Source: Methylobacterium sp. GXS13
GTDB taxonomy: Bacteria; Pseudomonadota; Alphaproteobacteria; Rhizobiales; Beijerinckiaceae
DNA length: 64,000 nt
Direction of reading: 5' to 3'
Assembly (NCBI RefSeq): GCF_001455965.1
Contig: NZ_LKKO01000001.1
Location: 609,856 to 673,855 of the forward strand
The notes under the pieces were generated by a model, which saw only the letters and a program-made list of their open reading frames with translations, had not been told where the DNA came from and did no database searches. Both the position numbers and the translations under genes were made by a program. This document shows, piece by piece, positions 52,683 through 62,429 of the stretch. How positions within the stretch are numbered: the first letter of the stretch is position 1; every line of letters begins with the position of its first letter.

Positions 52683-53973
52683 AGCCGAGTTTGTCCAGCG
52701 CCTGCGCAAGGTCTGCGATCAGGTCGGCCTCGTTCTCCAGCCCGATCGACAGCCGCACGGTCTCCGGGCCGACCTGAGCCGCGGACTTTTCACCCTCAGG
52801 CAGCTGCCGATGGGTGGTTGAGGACGGGTGGATCGCGAGCGATTTGATCTCGCCGATGTTGACGAGGTGCGAAATCAGCTCGAGCCCCGCGATGAATTTC
52901 AGCGCGGCCGGCTCGCCGCCCTTGAGCGCGACGGTAAAGATCGAGCCCGGCCCCTGCGGGGTGTAGCGCTGGGCCAATTCTTCCCCGGGCTGCCCCGGCA
53001 GGCCGGGATAGCTCACCCAGGCCACCGCCGGATGGTCCTTGAGGAAGGCCGCGACAGCCCGGGCATTGGCGCAGTGCCGCTCCATGCGCAGCGGCAGGGT
53101 CTCGATGCCCATCAGGGTCAGGAACGCGTTCATCGGCGACAGGCCGGGGCCGAGATCGCGCAGGCCGAAGAACCGGCAGGCCGCCGCAAAGGGCGTCTCC
53201 GGGAAGCTCTTGGTCAGGACGAGGCCGTCGTAGTCCGGCCAGGGCTCGGTGATCAGGTTGTAGCCGCTGGTCCGGGTCCAGTCGAAGGAGCCGGCATCGC
53301 AGATCATGCCGCCGATGGTCTGGCCCGAACCGCTCAGGAATTTCGAGGTCGAGTGCCAGACGATGTCCGCACCGTGCTCGATCGGCCGGATCAGGGCCGG
53401 CGAGGCCAGGGCGTTGTCGACGACGAGGGGCAGGCCGTGGCGCCGGGCCACCGCGGCGATCCCGTCGAGATCCACCACCGAGGCGCACGGGTTCACAATC
53501 GACTCGCAGAAGATGGCCCGGCATTCCGGCGTGATCGCCGCCTCGAAATCCTCCGGCCGCATGCCGCGGGCAAAGCGCGGCTTCAGATCGTAGCGGCCGT
53601 CGAGCCGGCGCATGACGCCCAGGGAGCCGCCGAACAAGCGCGGCGAGGCCACGTAGGCGTCGCCGCTCTTCATCAGAGTCATCAGCACGAGCATCATCGC
53701 CGACTGCCCGGACGACACCGCGACGCCCGCCTTGGCGCCTTCGAGATCGGCGACCCGCCGCTCAAGAGCGGCGACCGTGGGGTTCGAGCCCCGTGAATAG
53801 GAAAAACCGGAGCGGCGGCCGGCGAAGATGTCGGCCGCCTGCTCGGTGGAATCGAACACGAAACCGTTTGTGAAATAGATCGGCTGGACCCGCGCGCCGG
53901 TGGCGGGGTCCGGCGCCGCGCCGGCATGGATGGCCCGGGTCGCGAAACGATGCTTGCGGCTCAAATCCGTCAT
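52681..53973 (-). CDS. metY: O-acetylhomoserine sulfhydrylase-type PLP enzyme
   Basis: Cys/Met-metabolism PLP enzyme of 430 residues. FATRAIHAGAAPDPATGARV at the start, SYSRGSNPTVAALERRVADL at about 60-79, and the PLP Lys in STSKFLSGSGQTIGGMICD at about 207. It makes homocysteine from O-acetylhomoserine and sulfide. MetZ and cystathionine synthase relatives share these motifs, so the symbol is tentative. The ATG at 53973 begins the conserved region; the open frame upstream is the shadow of the receiver gene. Confidence 0.87.
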   Translation of the reverse strand: MTDLSRKHRFATRAIHAGAAPDPATGARVQPIYFTNGFVFDSTEQAADIFAGRRSGFSYSRGSNPTVAALERRVADLEGAKAGVAVSSGQSAMMLVLMTLMKSGDAYVASPRLFGGSLGVMRRLDGRYDLKPRFARGMRPEDFEAAITPECRAIFCESIVNPCASVVDLDGIAAVARRHGLPLVVDNALASPALIRPIEHGADIVWHSTSKFLSGSGQTIGGMICDAGSFDWTRTSGYNLITEPWPDYDGLVLTKSFPETPFAAACRFFGLRDLGPGLSPMNAFLTLMGIETLPLRMERHCANARAVAAFLKDHPAVAWVSYPGLPGQPGEELAQRYTPQGPGSIFTVALKGGEPAALKFIAGLELISHLVNIGEIKSLAIHPSSTTHRQLPEGEKSAAQVGPETVRLSIGLENEADLIADLAQALDKLG

Positions 53974-54031
53974 GGCTCTCGGTCGGCTGTTCGACGCCCG
54001 GATCGTGGATGCGCCCGAGCCGGAAAAGGCT

Positions 54032-54418
54032 TCACGCCGCGCGATGGATGAAGGCCTGCAGGGTTCGGACCAGAGTCGTCGGCTCGTAGGGCTTCGGGAT
54101 GAAGCGAGCCCCGTCGGGCATGTCGTTGGGCCCGGGCGTGCCCATGCCGGAGACGACCAGCACGGGAATCCCAGGCCACCGATGCGCCACCAAGCGGGCC
54201 AGGGCAAACCCGTCCATCGAACCCTGCGGCATGTCGACATCCGTCATCAGGACGCCGACATCGTCGCGATTTTCCAGGACCTTGAGCGCCTTGTCGGCGT
54301 GACTGGCCTCCAACACGGTGAAGCCGGCATCGGCCAGGGTGTCCGACGCCTCCATCAGCAGAAGGCCGTCATCTTCCACGAGCAACACGACGGGTTGGTC
54401 GGATGGGCTCTCTGACAT
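54032..54418 (-). CDS. Stand-alone response-regulator receiver domain
   Basis: A 128-residue CheY-like protein. VVLLVEDDGLLLMEASDTLA holds the acidic pair, TDVDMPQGSMDGFALARLVA the phospho-accepting Asp at about 61, VLVVSGMG the Ser/Thr switch and FIPKPYEP the Lys. It has no output domain and no histidine kinase neighbour. The same single-domain type is frequent in Methylobacterium. The ATG at 54418 gives the typical start. Confidence 0.88.
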   Translation of the reverse strand: MSESPSDQPVVLLVEDDGLLLMEASDTLADAGFTVLEASHADKALKVLENRDDVGVLMTDVDMPQGSMDGFALARLVAHRWPGIPVLVVSGMGTPGPNDMPDGARFIPKPYEPTTLVRTLQAFIHRAA

Positions 54419-54505
54419 CAGACCTGCAAAGGTTAAAGCCGCGACGTTCGAAGCCCGCGCCGTATGCCCCGGGCCTGTCCCCGTCAAGGCGCCGGAGCTT
54501 CCGCC

Positions 54506-55162
54506 TCAGGCGGCCTCCTCGCGCTTGCCGAGGCGCTTATCGAGGTAGGTGTCGACCGTCTGGGTCAACTCGTCGACCTTGCCGTCGAAGAAGTGGTTGG
54601 CCCCCTCGACCATCTGGTGCTCGATGATGACGCCCTTCTGCACCTTCACCTTCTCGATCACCGGCATGACATCCCGGGCCGGCGCGACCCGGTCTTCGGA
54701 GCCGTGCACGAAGAGACCGGAGGAGGGGCAGGGGGCCAGGAAGGTGAAATCGAAGCGGTTGGCCATGGCGGCGATCGAGATGAAACCCTCGATCTCAGGA
54801 CGGCGCATCAGCAGCTGCATCCCGATCCACGCGCCGAAGGAAACGCCGGCGATCCAGCACGACTTCGCCTCCGGATTGACCGACTGCACCCAATCGAGGG
54901 CTGCGGCAGCGTCGGACAGCTCGCCCGAGCCGTGATCGAACGCGCCCTGGCTGCGGCCGACCCCACGGAAATTGAAACGCAGGGATGCAAAGCCGCGATT
55001 GGCGAAGGTGTAAAAAAGGTTGTACACAATTTGATTGTTCATCGTACCCCCGAATTGGGGGTGCGGGTGCAGCACGATGGCGATCGGCGCGCCGCGCTTC
55101 TTGGGGGCCTGGTAACGGCCTTCCAGACGTCCGGCCGGGCCGGTGAAGATGACTTCAGGCAT
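54506..55162 (-). CDS. Alpha/beta-hydrolase next to the SUF operon
   Basis: A 218-residue soluble hydrolase. HPHPQFGGTMNNQIVYNLFY near residue 33, FNFRGVGRSQGAFDHG, nucleophile motif GVSFGAWIG at about 106-114, and the HGSEDRVAP and GANHFFDG acid/His segments. It belongs to a group that is regularly found divergent from the SUF genes in Rhizobiales; its job there is unknown to me. The Irr boxes at 55256-55290 lie 94-128 bases upstream, so shared iron control is possible. Confidence 0.85.
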   Translation of the reverse strand: MPEVIFTGPAGRLEGRYQAPKKRGAPIAIVLHPHPQFGGTMNNQIVYNLFYTFANRGFASLRFNFRGVGRSQGAFDHGSGELSDAAAALDWVQSVNPEAKSCWIAGVSFGAWIGMQLLMRRPEIEGFISIAAMANRFDFTFLAPCPSSGLFVHGSEDRVAPARDVMPVIEKVKVQKGVIIEHQMVEGANHFFDGKVDELTQTVDTYLDKRLGKREEAA

Positions 55163-55222
55163 CGTTCGACTCTCGTTTCAGCGGTCGCCGGCCGCGCGAT
55201 CGTGGGCAGTGGAGAGGCAGCC

Positions 55223-55250
55223 TTGACTCGCCGCACGCACACCATACAAA
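55223..55250 (+). promoter_or_regulatory. Probable sigma-70 promoter of the SUF operon
   Basis: TTGACT at 55223-55228 and TACAAA at 55245-55250 are 16 bases apart. Transcription would begin near 55257, exactly at the first Irr box, and give a leader of about 180 bases before the first gene. Confidence 0.5.
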
Positions 55251-55255
55251 CGCTC

Positions 55256-55290
55256 TTAGAATTGTTCTAGGCGATTAGAACTATTCTAAA
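55256..55290. promoter_or_regulatory. Two tandem iron control elements (Irr boxes)
   Basis: TTAGAATTGTTCTAG (55256-55270) and TTAGAACTATTCTAAA (55275-55290) both match the ICE pattern TTAGAA-N3-TTCTAA, the second perfectly. Irr is the heme-dependent iron regulator of Rhizobiales, and SUF operons are known targets of Irr/RirA. Their place at the deduced start site fits direct control. Confidence 0.75.
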
Positions 55291-55435
55291 GTAGCTTAGA
55301 CGGCGTGCAATGCTTGCGCGCTGCACCAGCCTCACGGTTGGCGAGACCTCATTTGTCGGCGCGCCTTAGCACGGCGAGCCGGGGCGCGGGCAAGGAATTG
55401 TAACGCGCTGCAGCAGGGGACGACACGGAATCAGC

Positions 55436-56605
55436 ATGAGCCGGGCCCGCGCCTATCTCGATCACAACGCGACCGCCCCCGTCCGCCCCGCCGTGGCGGA
55501 GGCGGTGGCACGCGCGCTGATGCTGCCCGGCAATCCCTCATCGATCCACCAGGAAGGCCGTGCGGCGCGTGCAGCCCTCGAAGCCGCCCGCGCCCAAGTC
55601 GCTGCCCTGATCGGCGCCCGTCCGGCACAGGTGGTCTTCACTAGTGGCGGGACCGAAGCCGCGAATGCGGTTCTGTCCGGGGCGCTCGGCCGACGCGGGC
55701 AGCCGAAGCCGACCCGCCTTCTCCATACGGCGACGGAACACCCCTGCGTAGCCGCCGGCCATCGCTTCCCCAAGGGCGCGGTCGAGTTGCTGCCAGTTAC
55801 GTCGGCCGGCGTGATCAACCTCGCCGCCCTCGAAAGTCGTCTCACAGCGCTCGCGGGCGAGAATGTGCTCGTCTCAGTCCACGCCGCCAACAATGAGACC
55901 GGTGCCGTCCAGCCTCTGGCCGAGATCGTAGCCTTGGCCCACGCCCATGGCCGGGTGCTGGTGCACAGTGATGCCGTACAGGCGGTTGGCAAGATCGCCC
56001 TCGATATGCAGGCCCTCGGCCTCGATGCGCTGACCCTCTCGGGCCACAAATTCGCCGCCCCGAAGGGCGTCGGTGCGATGATCCTGGCCGACGACGTCGC
56101 CCTGGACGCGGCCTTCCTGCGCGGCGGCGGGCAGGAGCAGCGCCAACGCTGTGGCACCGAATGCCTGCCGGCCATCGTCGGCATGGGTGAGGCGGCGCGG
56201 ATCGCCGGCGAGGCGCTCGTTCGGGAGGCCGCGCGCCTGTCGGGCCTGCGCAACCGGATCGAGGCCGGCGTGCTCGCCCGATCCCCCGATGCGGTGGTGT
56301 TCGCGGCCCATGCGCCGCGCCTGCCCAACACGCTCAGCTTCGCGGTCCCGGGCCTTGATGCTCCCGCGGCGCTGATCGCCCTCGACCTCGCCGGCGTGGC
56401 GGTGTCGTCGGGCTCGGCCTGCTCCTCGGGCAAGGTCGCGCGCTCGGCGACGCTGGCGGCGATGGGTGTCGATTCCGAGCTTGCCGGGGGTGCGCTGCGC
56501 GTCAGCCTCGGCTGGAACACGGTGGACGAGGATGCGTCACGCTTTCTCGACGCCTTCGAACGGGCCTTGCAGCCCCTATATAAACGGCGAGGGTACGCGG
56601 CCTGA
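55436..56605 (+). CDS. Cysteine desulfurase (IscS/NifS-like), first SUF gene
   Basis: PLP enzyme of 389 residues that takes sulfur from cysteine. YLDHNATAPVRPAVAEAVAR at the start, TEHPCVAAGH, the PLP Lys in LSGHKFAAPKGVGAM at about residue 204 and the active Cys in SSGSACSSGKVARSA at about 324. Class I type (long flexible Cys loop). SufS, of class II, is also in the operon, so the cluster has two desulfurases, as in several alphaproteobacteria. A leader of about 180 bases with two Irr boxes precedes it. Confidence 0.92.
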   Translation: MSRARAYLDHNATAPVRPAVAEAVARALMLPGNPSSIHQEGRAARAALEAARAQVAALIGARPAQVVFTSGGTEAANAVLSGALGRRGQPKPTRLLHTATEHPCVAAGHRFPKGAVELLPVTSAGVINLAALESRLTALAGENVLVSVHAANNETGAVQPLAEIVALAHAHGRVLVHSDAVQAVGKIALDMQALGLDALTLSGHKFAAPKGVGAMILADDVALDAAFLRGGGQEQRQRCGTECLPAIVGMGEAARIAGEALVREAARLSGLRNRIEAGVLARSPDAVVFAAHAPRLPNTLSFAVPGLDAPAALIALDLAGVAVSSGSACSSGKVARSATLAAMGVDSELAGGALRVSLGWNTVDEDASRFLDAFERALQPLYKRRGYAA

Positions 56606-56674
56606 GCGACCGCGTTCCACGCTTTCCGACAGACGCTTCCCGGTCCTTGAAACCGGGCTTGCCAGGAGATGCTG

Positions 56675-58144
56675 ATGCCTGCCGTGCAGGAAACAATCGA
56701 CCGGGTCCGCTCGATCGACCTCGACCAGTACAAGTACGGGTTCGAGACCACCATCGAGATGGAGAAGTCCGAGAAGGGCATCTCCGAGGATGTCGTGCGC
56801 TTCATCTCGGCCAAGAAGAACGAGCCGGCCTGGCTGCTGGAATGGCGCCTCGACGCCTATCGGCGCTGGCTGACCATGAAAGAGCCGGATTGGGCCCGCG
56901 TCTCGTACGACAAGGTCAATTATAACGACATCTACTACTACGCGGCGCCCAAGCGTCCGGCGGCGATGTCGCTCGACGAGATCGATCCGGAGATCCTGAA
57001 GACCTACGAGAAGCTCGGCATCCCGCTGCGTGAGGTCGAGGTGCTGGAAGGCATCGCGCCGGAGCGCCGCGTCGCGGTCGACGCCGTGTTCGACTCGGTC
57101 TCGGTGGCCACGACCTTCAAGAAGGAGCTCTCGAAAGCCGGCGTGATCTTCATGCCGATCTCCGAGGCGGTGCAGGAATATCCGGAGCTGGTGCAGAAGT
57201 ACCTGGGCACGGTGGTGCCTTCGACCGACAACTTCTTCGCCACGCTGAACTCGGCGGTCTTCTCCGACGGCTCGTTCGTGTACATTCCGCCGGGCGTTCG
57301 CTGCCCGATGGAATTGTCGACCTATTTCCGCATCAACGAGCGCGACACCGGCCAGTTCGAGCGCACGCTGATCATCGCCGACAAGGGCTCCTACGTCTCG
57401 TATCTTGAGGGCTGCACCGCCCCGAAGCGCGACGACAACCAGCTCCACGCCGCGGTGGTCGAGCTGGTCGCGTTGGACGACGCCGAGATCAAGTACTCGA
57501 CCGTTCAGAATTGGTACCCGGGCGATAACGACGGCAAAGGCGGCATCTACAACTTCGTCACCAAGCGCGGCGATTGCCGCGGCGCCCGCTCGAAGATCTC
57601 CTGGACCCAGGTCGAGACCGGCTCGGCAATCACCTGGAAGTACCCGTCCTGCATCCTGCGCGGTGACGAGTCTCGCGGGGAATTCTACTCGATCGCGGTG
57701 TCGAACGGCATGCAGCAGGTCGATTCCGGCACCAAGATGATCCACCTCGGCAAAAACACCACCAGCCGGATCATCTCGAAGGGTATCTCCGCGGGTCGTT
57801 CGCAGAACACCTACCGGGGCCTCGTCTCCGCCCACAAGAAGGCGACGAACGCCCGCAACTTCACCAACTGCGACTCGCTGCTGATCGGCGACCAGTGCGG
57901 GGCGCACACCGTGCCCTACATCGAGTCGAAGAATGCATCCGCGGTGTTCGAGCATGAGGCGACCACCTCGAAGATTTCCGAAGACCAGAAGTTCTACTGC
58001 CTGCAGCGCGGCCTCTCCGAGGAGGAGGCGACCGCCCTCATCGTCAACGGCTTTGTCCGTGACGTGCTGCAGCAACTGCCGATGGAGTTCGCCGTGGAGG
58101 CCCAGAAGCTGATCTCGATCAGCCTCGAAGGCTCGGTCGGCTAG
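56675..58144 (+). CDS. sufB: Fe-S assembly scaffold subunit SufB
   Basis: 489 residues. Part of the SufBC2D complex that builds the cluster. [20 protein letters not shown], the central [19 protein letters not shown] and the C-terminal [20 protein letters not shown] region with the conserved cysteine are typical. The ATG at 56675 is chosen over 56669 because GGAG ends one base before the latter; the spacing then is six. Next in the operon after the desulfurase. Confidence 0.96.
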   Translation: MPAVQETIDRVRSIDLDQYKYGFETTIEMEKSEKGISEDVVRFISAKKNEPAWLLEWRLDAYRRWLTMKEPDWARVSYDKVNYNDIYYYAAPKRPAAMSLDEIDPEILKTYEKLGIPLREVEVLEGIAPERRVAVDAVFDSVSVATTFKKELSKAGVIFMPISEAVQEYPELVQKYLGTVVPSTDNFFATLNSAVFSDGSFVYIPPGVRCPMELSTYFRINERDTGQFERTLIIADKGSYVSYLEGCTAPKRDDNQLHAAVVELVALDDAEIKYSTVQNWYPGDNDGKGGIYNFVTKRGDCRGARSKISWTQVETGSAITWKYPSCILRGDESRGEFYSIAVSNGMQQVDSGTKMIHLGKNTTSRIISKGISAGRSQNTYRGLVSAHKKATNARNFTNCDSLLIGDQCGAHTVPYIESKNASAVFEHEATTSKISEDQKFYCLQRGLSEEEATALIVNGFVRDVLQQLPMEFAVEAQKLISISLEGSVG

Positions 58145-58342
58145 GCCTTCAGCGGATCGAAGCAATAGAGCGATCACGGCACCTGCGCCGTGATCGCAAG
58201 CCGGATCGAGCGAAGGTTTCGACGCTCAATATCCGTGCGAAAAAGCTTTCAGAATGGCCGTCCCGGTGGCGGCACGACAGGAACTGACGGCGCGCAGTTG
58301 GCGTACGGGTCCGACCCGCCGTTCGATAGGACGCGAACTAAC

Positions 58343-59095
58343 ATGTTGGAAATCAAGAACCTCGTCGTACAGATCGAGGACAACCGCATCCTGAACGGTC
58401 TGAATCTCACCGTGAACGACGGCGAGGTCGCGGCGATCATGGGTCCGAACGGGTCCGGCAAGTCGACCCTGTCCTATGTCATCGCCGGCAAGGAGGACTA
58501 CGAGGTCCTCGACGGCGAGATCCTGCTCGACGGGCAGAACGTGCTGGAGTTGGGCGCCGACGAGCGCGCCGCCGCCGGCGTTTTCCTGGCCTTCCAGTAC
58601 CCGCTGGAGATCCCCGGCGTCGGCACGATGACGTTCCTGAAGGCCTGCCTCAACGCCCAGCGCCGGGCGCGCGGCGAGGGCGAGATCTCGACCCCGGACT
58701 TCATCCGCAAGGTCAACGCTGCGGCGGACAAGCTCGAGATCAACAAGGAAATGCTCAAGCGCGCCCTCAACGTCGGCTTCTCCGGCGGCGAGAAGAAGCG
58801 CATGGAGATCCTCCAGATGGCGCTGCTGGAGCCGAAGTTCTGCGTGCTCGACGAGACCGATTCCGGCCTCGACATCGACGCCTTGCGCATCGTCTCCGAG
58901 GGCGTGAACGCATTGCGGGCCCAGGGCCGCTCGTTCCTGGTGATCACCCACTACCAGCGGCTGCTCAACCACATCGTGCCCGACACCGTCCACGTCATGT
59001 CGAAGGGCCTGATCGTGAAGACCGGCGGCAAAGAGCTGGCGCTCGAGCTTGAAGCGTCGGGCTATGCCGAGTACCGCACCAACGAGGCCGCGTAA
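58343..59095 (+). CDS. sufC: Fe-S assembly ATPase SufC
   Basis: 250-residue ABC-type ATPase. Walker [18 protein letters not shown] at about residue 35, signature [13 protein letters not shown] at about 148, Walker [14 protein letters not shown]. The ATG at 58343 starts [13 protein letters not shown]. The 198-base gap after sufB contains no gene. Overlaps nothing but lies five bases before sufD. Confidence 0.96.
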   Translation: MLEIKNLVVQIEDNRILNGLNLTVNDGEVAAIMGPNGSGKSTLSYVIAGKEDYEVLDGEILLDGQNVLELGADERAAAGVFLAFQYPLEIPGVGTMTFLKACLNAQRRARGEGEISTPDFIRKVNAAADKLEINKEMLKRALNVGFSGGEKKRMEILQMALLEPKFCVLDETDSGLDIDALRIVSEGVNALRAQGRSFLVITHYQRLLNHIVPDTVHVMSKGLIVKTGGKELALELEASGYAEYRTNEAA

Positions 59096-59099
59096 GCCC

Positions 59100-60422
59100 A
59101 TGGCCGACATCCAGAACCTGCGCACCAGCGCCGAGACCGGGCTATCGAGCCTGTTCGAGTCCGCGCGCAAGAGCTTCGCCTCGGAAGAGGCGATCGCCCG
59201 CGAGGAGGCGTTCCGTTTCTTCGAGGCCACTGGCCTGCCGAGCCGGCGGGTGGAGGCGTTCAAGTACACCGATCTGCGCGCCGCCATGAAGGAGGCCGTG
59301 CCCCCGGCCGAGGCTCCGTCGCCGGAGGCCGCTCAGGCGGCCGTCGCCTCTGCGAAGGGCTTCGCCGGTCTCGACGCCGCGCGCCTGACCTTCGTCAACG
59401 GGCATCTCATCCGGCCGCTCTCGGACCTCGACGGATTGCCGGCCGGCTTTACGGTCACGCCGCTCAACGACGCAATGGGCAAGAGCGATGCTCGCCTCAG
59501 GCTCCTGGCTCCCGTCGAGCAAGCCCGTGAGAACCCGGTCTACCAGCTCAACACCGCCTTCCTGGCCGACGGCGCGCTGATCTCGGTGGCAGCCGGCACG
59601 AAGATCGAGCGCGCTGTGCACCTGCGCTTTATCGGCACCGGGACCGATGGCTTCTCAACCGCCACGCGGGTGCTGGTCGATCTCGGCGCGGGCGCGGAGA
59701 TTACCGTGTTGGAGAGTCACGAGGGACCGGACGGTCTCACCTACCAGCCGAACGACGCCCTCGACGTGCGGGTCGGCAAGCAGGCGGTGTTCCGCCATGC
59801 CCGGCTCAACCGCGAGGGCGACGCCGCCATCGCGCTCTCGACGATCAGCGTGCGTCTCGATGACGAGTCACATCTGGAGACGGTCAACCTCGTCACCGGT
59901 GCCGTCCTCTCGCGCCACCAGATCTTCATGCATGTCGCGGGAGAGAACGTGAACGCCGTTGTCAACGGCGCCGCGATGCTCGGCAACGGCCAGCTGGCTG
60001 ACTCGACTCTGCTGGCCGACCACGCAGCCGTGGGCGGCGTGGGCCGCGAGATGTTCAAGACGGTGATCGACGGGAACGCCACCGGCGTGTTCCAGGGCAA
60101 GATCATCGTCCGGCAGGCCGCGCAGCAGACCGACGGCAAGATGAAGTCGGATTGCCTGCTCCTCAGCGACGAGGGGCAGATGATGAACAAGCCGGAGCTG
60201 GAGATCTTCGCCGACGATGTCGCTTGCGGCCACGGTGCCACCTGCGGCGCGCCGGACGACGACCTCCTGTTCTACCTGATGGCCCGCGGCCTGCCCCGCG
60301 CGGTGGCCGAGAGCCTCCTGGTCCAGGCGTTCGTCGGCGAAGCGATCGAGTCGGTCACGCACGAGGGCGCTCGCGCAGCGCTGATCGGCGAGATCGAGGC
60401 CTGGCTGGCGGCACGCGCTTGA
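59100..60422 (+). CDS. sufD: Fe-S assembly protein SufD
   Basis: 440 residues, the partner of SufB and SufC. GLPSRRVEAFKYTDLRAAMK at about residues 42-61 and the C-terminal block ADDVACGHGATCGAPDDDLLF with the functional His, followed by YLMARGLPRAVAESLLVQAF, are characteristic. The ATG at 59100 is close behind the sufC stop. Supports assembly together with the other subunits. Confidence 0.95.
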   Translation: MADIQNLRTSAETGLSSLFESARKSFASEEAIAREEAFRFFEATGLPSRRVEAFKYTDLRAAMKEAVPPAEAPSPEAAQAAVASAKGFAGLDAARLTFVNGHLIRPLSDLDGLPAGFTVTPLNDAMGKSDARLRLLAPVEQARENPVYQLNTAFLADGALISVAAGTKIERAVHLRFIGTGTDGFSTATRVLVDLGAGAEITVLESHEGPDGLTYQPNDALDVRVGKQAVFRHARLNREGDAAIALSTISVRLDDESHLETVNLVTGAVLSRHQIFMHVAGENVNAVVNGAAMLGNGQLADSTLLADHAAVGGVGREMFKTVIDGNATGVFQGKIIVRQAAQQTDGKMKSDCLLLSDEGQMMNKPELEIFADDVACGHGATCGAPDDDLLFYLMARGLPRAVAESLLVQAFVGEAIESVTHEGARAALIGEIEAWLAARA

Positions 60423-60535
60423 AGTCTCGGCCGGTCTCGTTTCGGGATCGGCCGACCTCGCGAACCTGAACTGCATCCGGCCCGACGGCGAAGCCGCCGC
60501 GATGGGATGAGATAGGATCCGCGAACTGCTGTCTG

Positions 60536-60555
60536 GAGGCTTCGTTCGAAGCCTC
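60536..60555. repeat. Hairpin in the sufD-sufS gap
   Basis: GAGGCTTCG (60536-60544) and CGAAGCCTC (60547-60555) form a tight stem. A second small CCTCC/GGAGG inverted repeat lies within 30 bases downstream. The 200-base gap could hold a processing or secondary start point. No T tract. Confidence 0.5.
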
Positions 60556-60622
60556 TGCTTCACTCCGGCGCCTCCGAGGAGGTGGCCCATGGGACGGACT
60601 TAGGTCTCAAAAGGTCGCGACG

Positions 60623-61867
60623 ATGAACGCACCCGTCCTCACCACCGGCTACGACGTCGCGGCGATCCGCAAGGATTTCCCGATCCTGTCGCAGACGGTC
60701 TACGGCAAGCCACTGGTCTATCTCGACAATGCCGCTTCGGCGCAGAAGCCGCGCCAAGTGATCGACGCGATGGTGTCGTGCATGGAGACCGGCTATGCCA
60801 ACGTCCATCGCGGCCTGCACTTCATGGCGAACGCCGCGACCGAAGGCTTCGAAGGCGCACGCGAGACCACGCGTCAGTTCCTGAACGCGGCCTCCACCGA
60901 CGAGATCATCTTCACCCGCAACGCCACCGAGGCCTACAATCTCGTGGCCTCCAGCATGGGCTGGGCCGGGCTGATCGGCGAGGGTGACGAGATCATCCTG
61001 TCGATCATGGAGCATCACTCCAACATCGTGCCCTGGCACTTCCTGCGCGAGCGGCGCGGCGCCGTAATCAAGTGGGCGCCGGTCGACGAGGAGGGCAACT
61101 TCCTGGTCGAGGAATACGAGAAGCTGTTCACGCCGCGCACCAAGATGGTCGCGATCACCCAGATGTCGAACGTTCTCGGCACCGTGACGCCGGCTGAGGA
61201 GATCGTCCGCATCGCCCACGCCCACGGCGTGCCGGTCCTCCTCGACGGCGCCCAGAGCGCCGTCCACCAGCCGATCGACGTCCGGGCGCTGGACTGCGAC
61301 TTCTTCATCTTCACCGGCCACAAGGTTTACGGTCCGACCGGCATCGGCGTTCTTTACGGCAAGAAGGAATGGTTGGAGCGGCTCCCTCCGTATCAGGGCG
61401 GCGGCGAGATGATCCGGACCGTCAGCCAGGATACGGTTACCTATAACGACCCGCCGCACCGGTTCGAGGCCGGCACACCGGCAATCATCGAGGCGGTCGG
61501 GCTCGGAGCGGCGCTCGAATACATGCTGGGGCTCGGCCGGGAGAACATCGCGGCGCACGAGGCGATGTTGACCCGCTACGCCCACGAGCGGCTCGGCGCC
61601 ATGAACGCCCTGCGGATCATCGGGACCGCTAAGGGCAAGGGTGGCGTCGTCAGCTTCGAGATGAAGGGTGCCCACGCCCACGATATCGCCACGGTGATCG
61701 ACCGTCAGGGCGTCGCGGTGCGCGCCGGCACCCATTGCGCCATGCCGTTGCTCACGCGCTTCGGTGTGACGTCCACCTGCCGGGCGTCGTTCGGCCTGTA
61801 CACGACCACCGCCGAGATCGATGCTCTTGCCGAGGCACTCGGCAAAGCCGAGATGATGTTCGCCTGA
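60623..61867 (+). CDS. sufS: Cysteine desulfurase SufS
   Basis: 414-residue class II desulfurase. YLDNAASAQKPRQVIDAMVS, GDEIILSIMEHHSNIVPW, the PLP Lys in FTGHKVYGPTGIGVLYG at about 235 and the active Cys in RAGTHCAMPLLTRFG at about 373. It normally passes sulfur through SufE or SufU, neither of which is visible here. Starts after the 200-base gap with the hairpin at 60536. Confidence 0.95.
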   Translation: MNAPVLTTGYDVAAIRKDFPILSQTVYGKPLVYLDNAASAQKPRQVIDAMVSCMETGYANVHRGLHFMANAATEGFEGARETTRQFLNAASTDEIIFTRNATEAYNLVASSMGWAGLIGEGDEIILSIMEHHSNIVPWHFLRERRGAVIKWAPVDEEGNFLVEEYEKLFTPRTKMVAITQMSNVLGTVTPAEEIVRIAHAHGVPVLLDGAQSAVHQPIDVRALDCDFFIFTGHKVYGPTGIGVLYGKKEWLERLPPYQGGGEMIRTVSQDTVTYNDPPHRFEAGTPAIIEAVGLGAALEYMLGLGRENIAAHEAMLTRYAHERLGAMNALRIIGTAKGKGGVVSFEMKGAHAHDIATVIDRQGVAVRAGTHCAMPLLTRFGVTSTCRASFGLYTTTAEIDALAEALGKAEMMFA

Positions 61868-61959
61868 TCGGCGCAGCGTCCCAAACATGATCGTGCGGGC
61901 GATGCGTGAGCCGCGAGGAAACCGGTTCCGTCTGGGCGGTACCGGGGGAGAATGAAACC

Positions 61960-62343
61960 ATGAGCACCGACGCTACAATCACCGGCGGCGCCAACGCCCC
62001 CGCGGTCGAAGCCGCCTCGGCAATCCCGCCTGCCGAATTGGATCGCCTGACCGACGACATCGTCGCCGCGCTGAAATCCGTCTACGATCCGGAGATCCCG
62101 GCCGACATTTACGAGCTCGGCCTGATCTACAAGGTCGATATCGGAGACGATCGGAAAGTCGCGATCGACATGACTCTCACGGCCCCGGGTTGCCCGGTGG
62201 CAGGCGAGATGCCGGGCTGGGTCGAGAATGCCGTCAGCGCCGTACCGGGTGTGCAATCCTGCGCCGTGACGATGGTGTTCGATCCGCCGTGGGATCAGAG
62301 CCGGATGTCCGACGAGGCCCGCGTCGCCCTGGACATGTGGTAG
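61960..62343 (+). CDS. sufT: SufT-like MIP18-family Fe-S protein
   Basis: A 127-residue protein of the DUF59/MIP18 family. ALKSVYDPEIPADIYELGLI, then MTLTAPGCPVAGEMP with the conserved Cys, and VMVFDPPWDQSRMSDEAR-like end. The first 30 residues are an Ala-rich extension. GGGGGAG stands before the ATG at 61960. It ends the SUF operon; an A-type carrier (SufA), often the next gene, is missing here. Confidence 0.92.
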   Translation: MSTDATITGGANAPAVEAASAIPPAELDRLTDDIVAALKSVYDPEIPADIYELGLIYKVDIGDDRKVAIDMTLTAPGCPVAGEMPGWVENAVSAVPGVQSCAVTMVFDPPWDQSRMSDEARVALDMW

Positions 62344-62429
62344 GGCCGCGCGAGCAGGCCATTGCTCAAAACCGAAGCGGCCTGTCGAACGCTGCCTGAC
62401 ACGCGGATCGGAAAGGCACACGCTCAATC

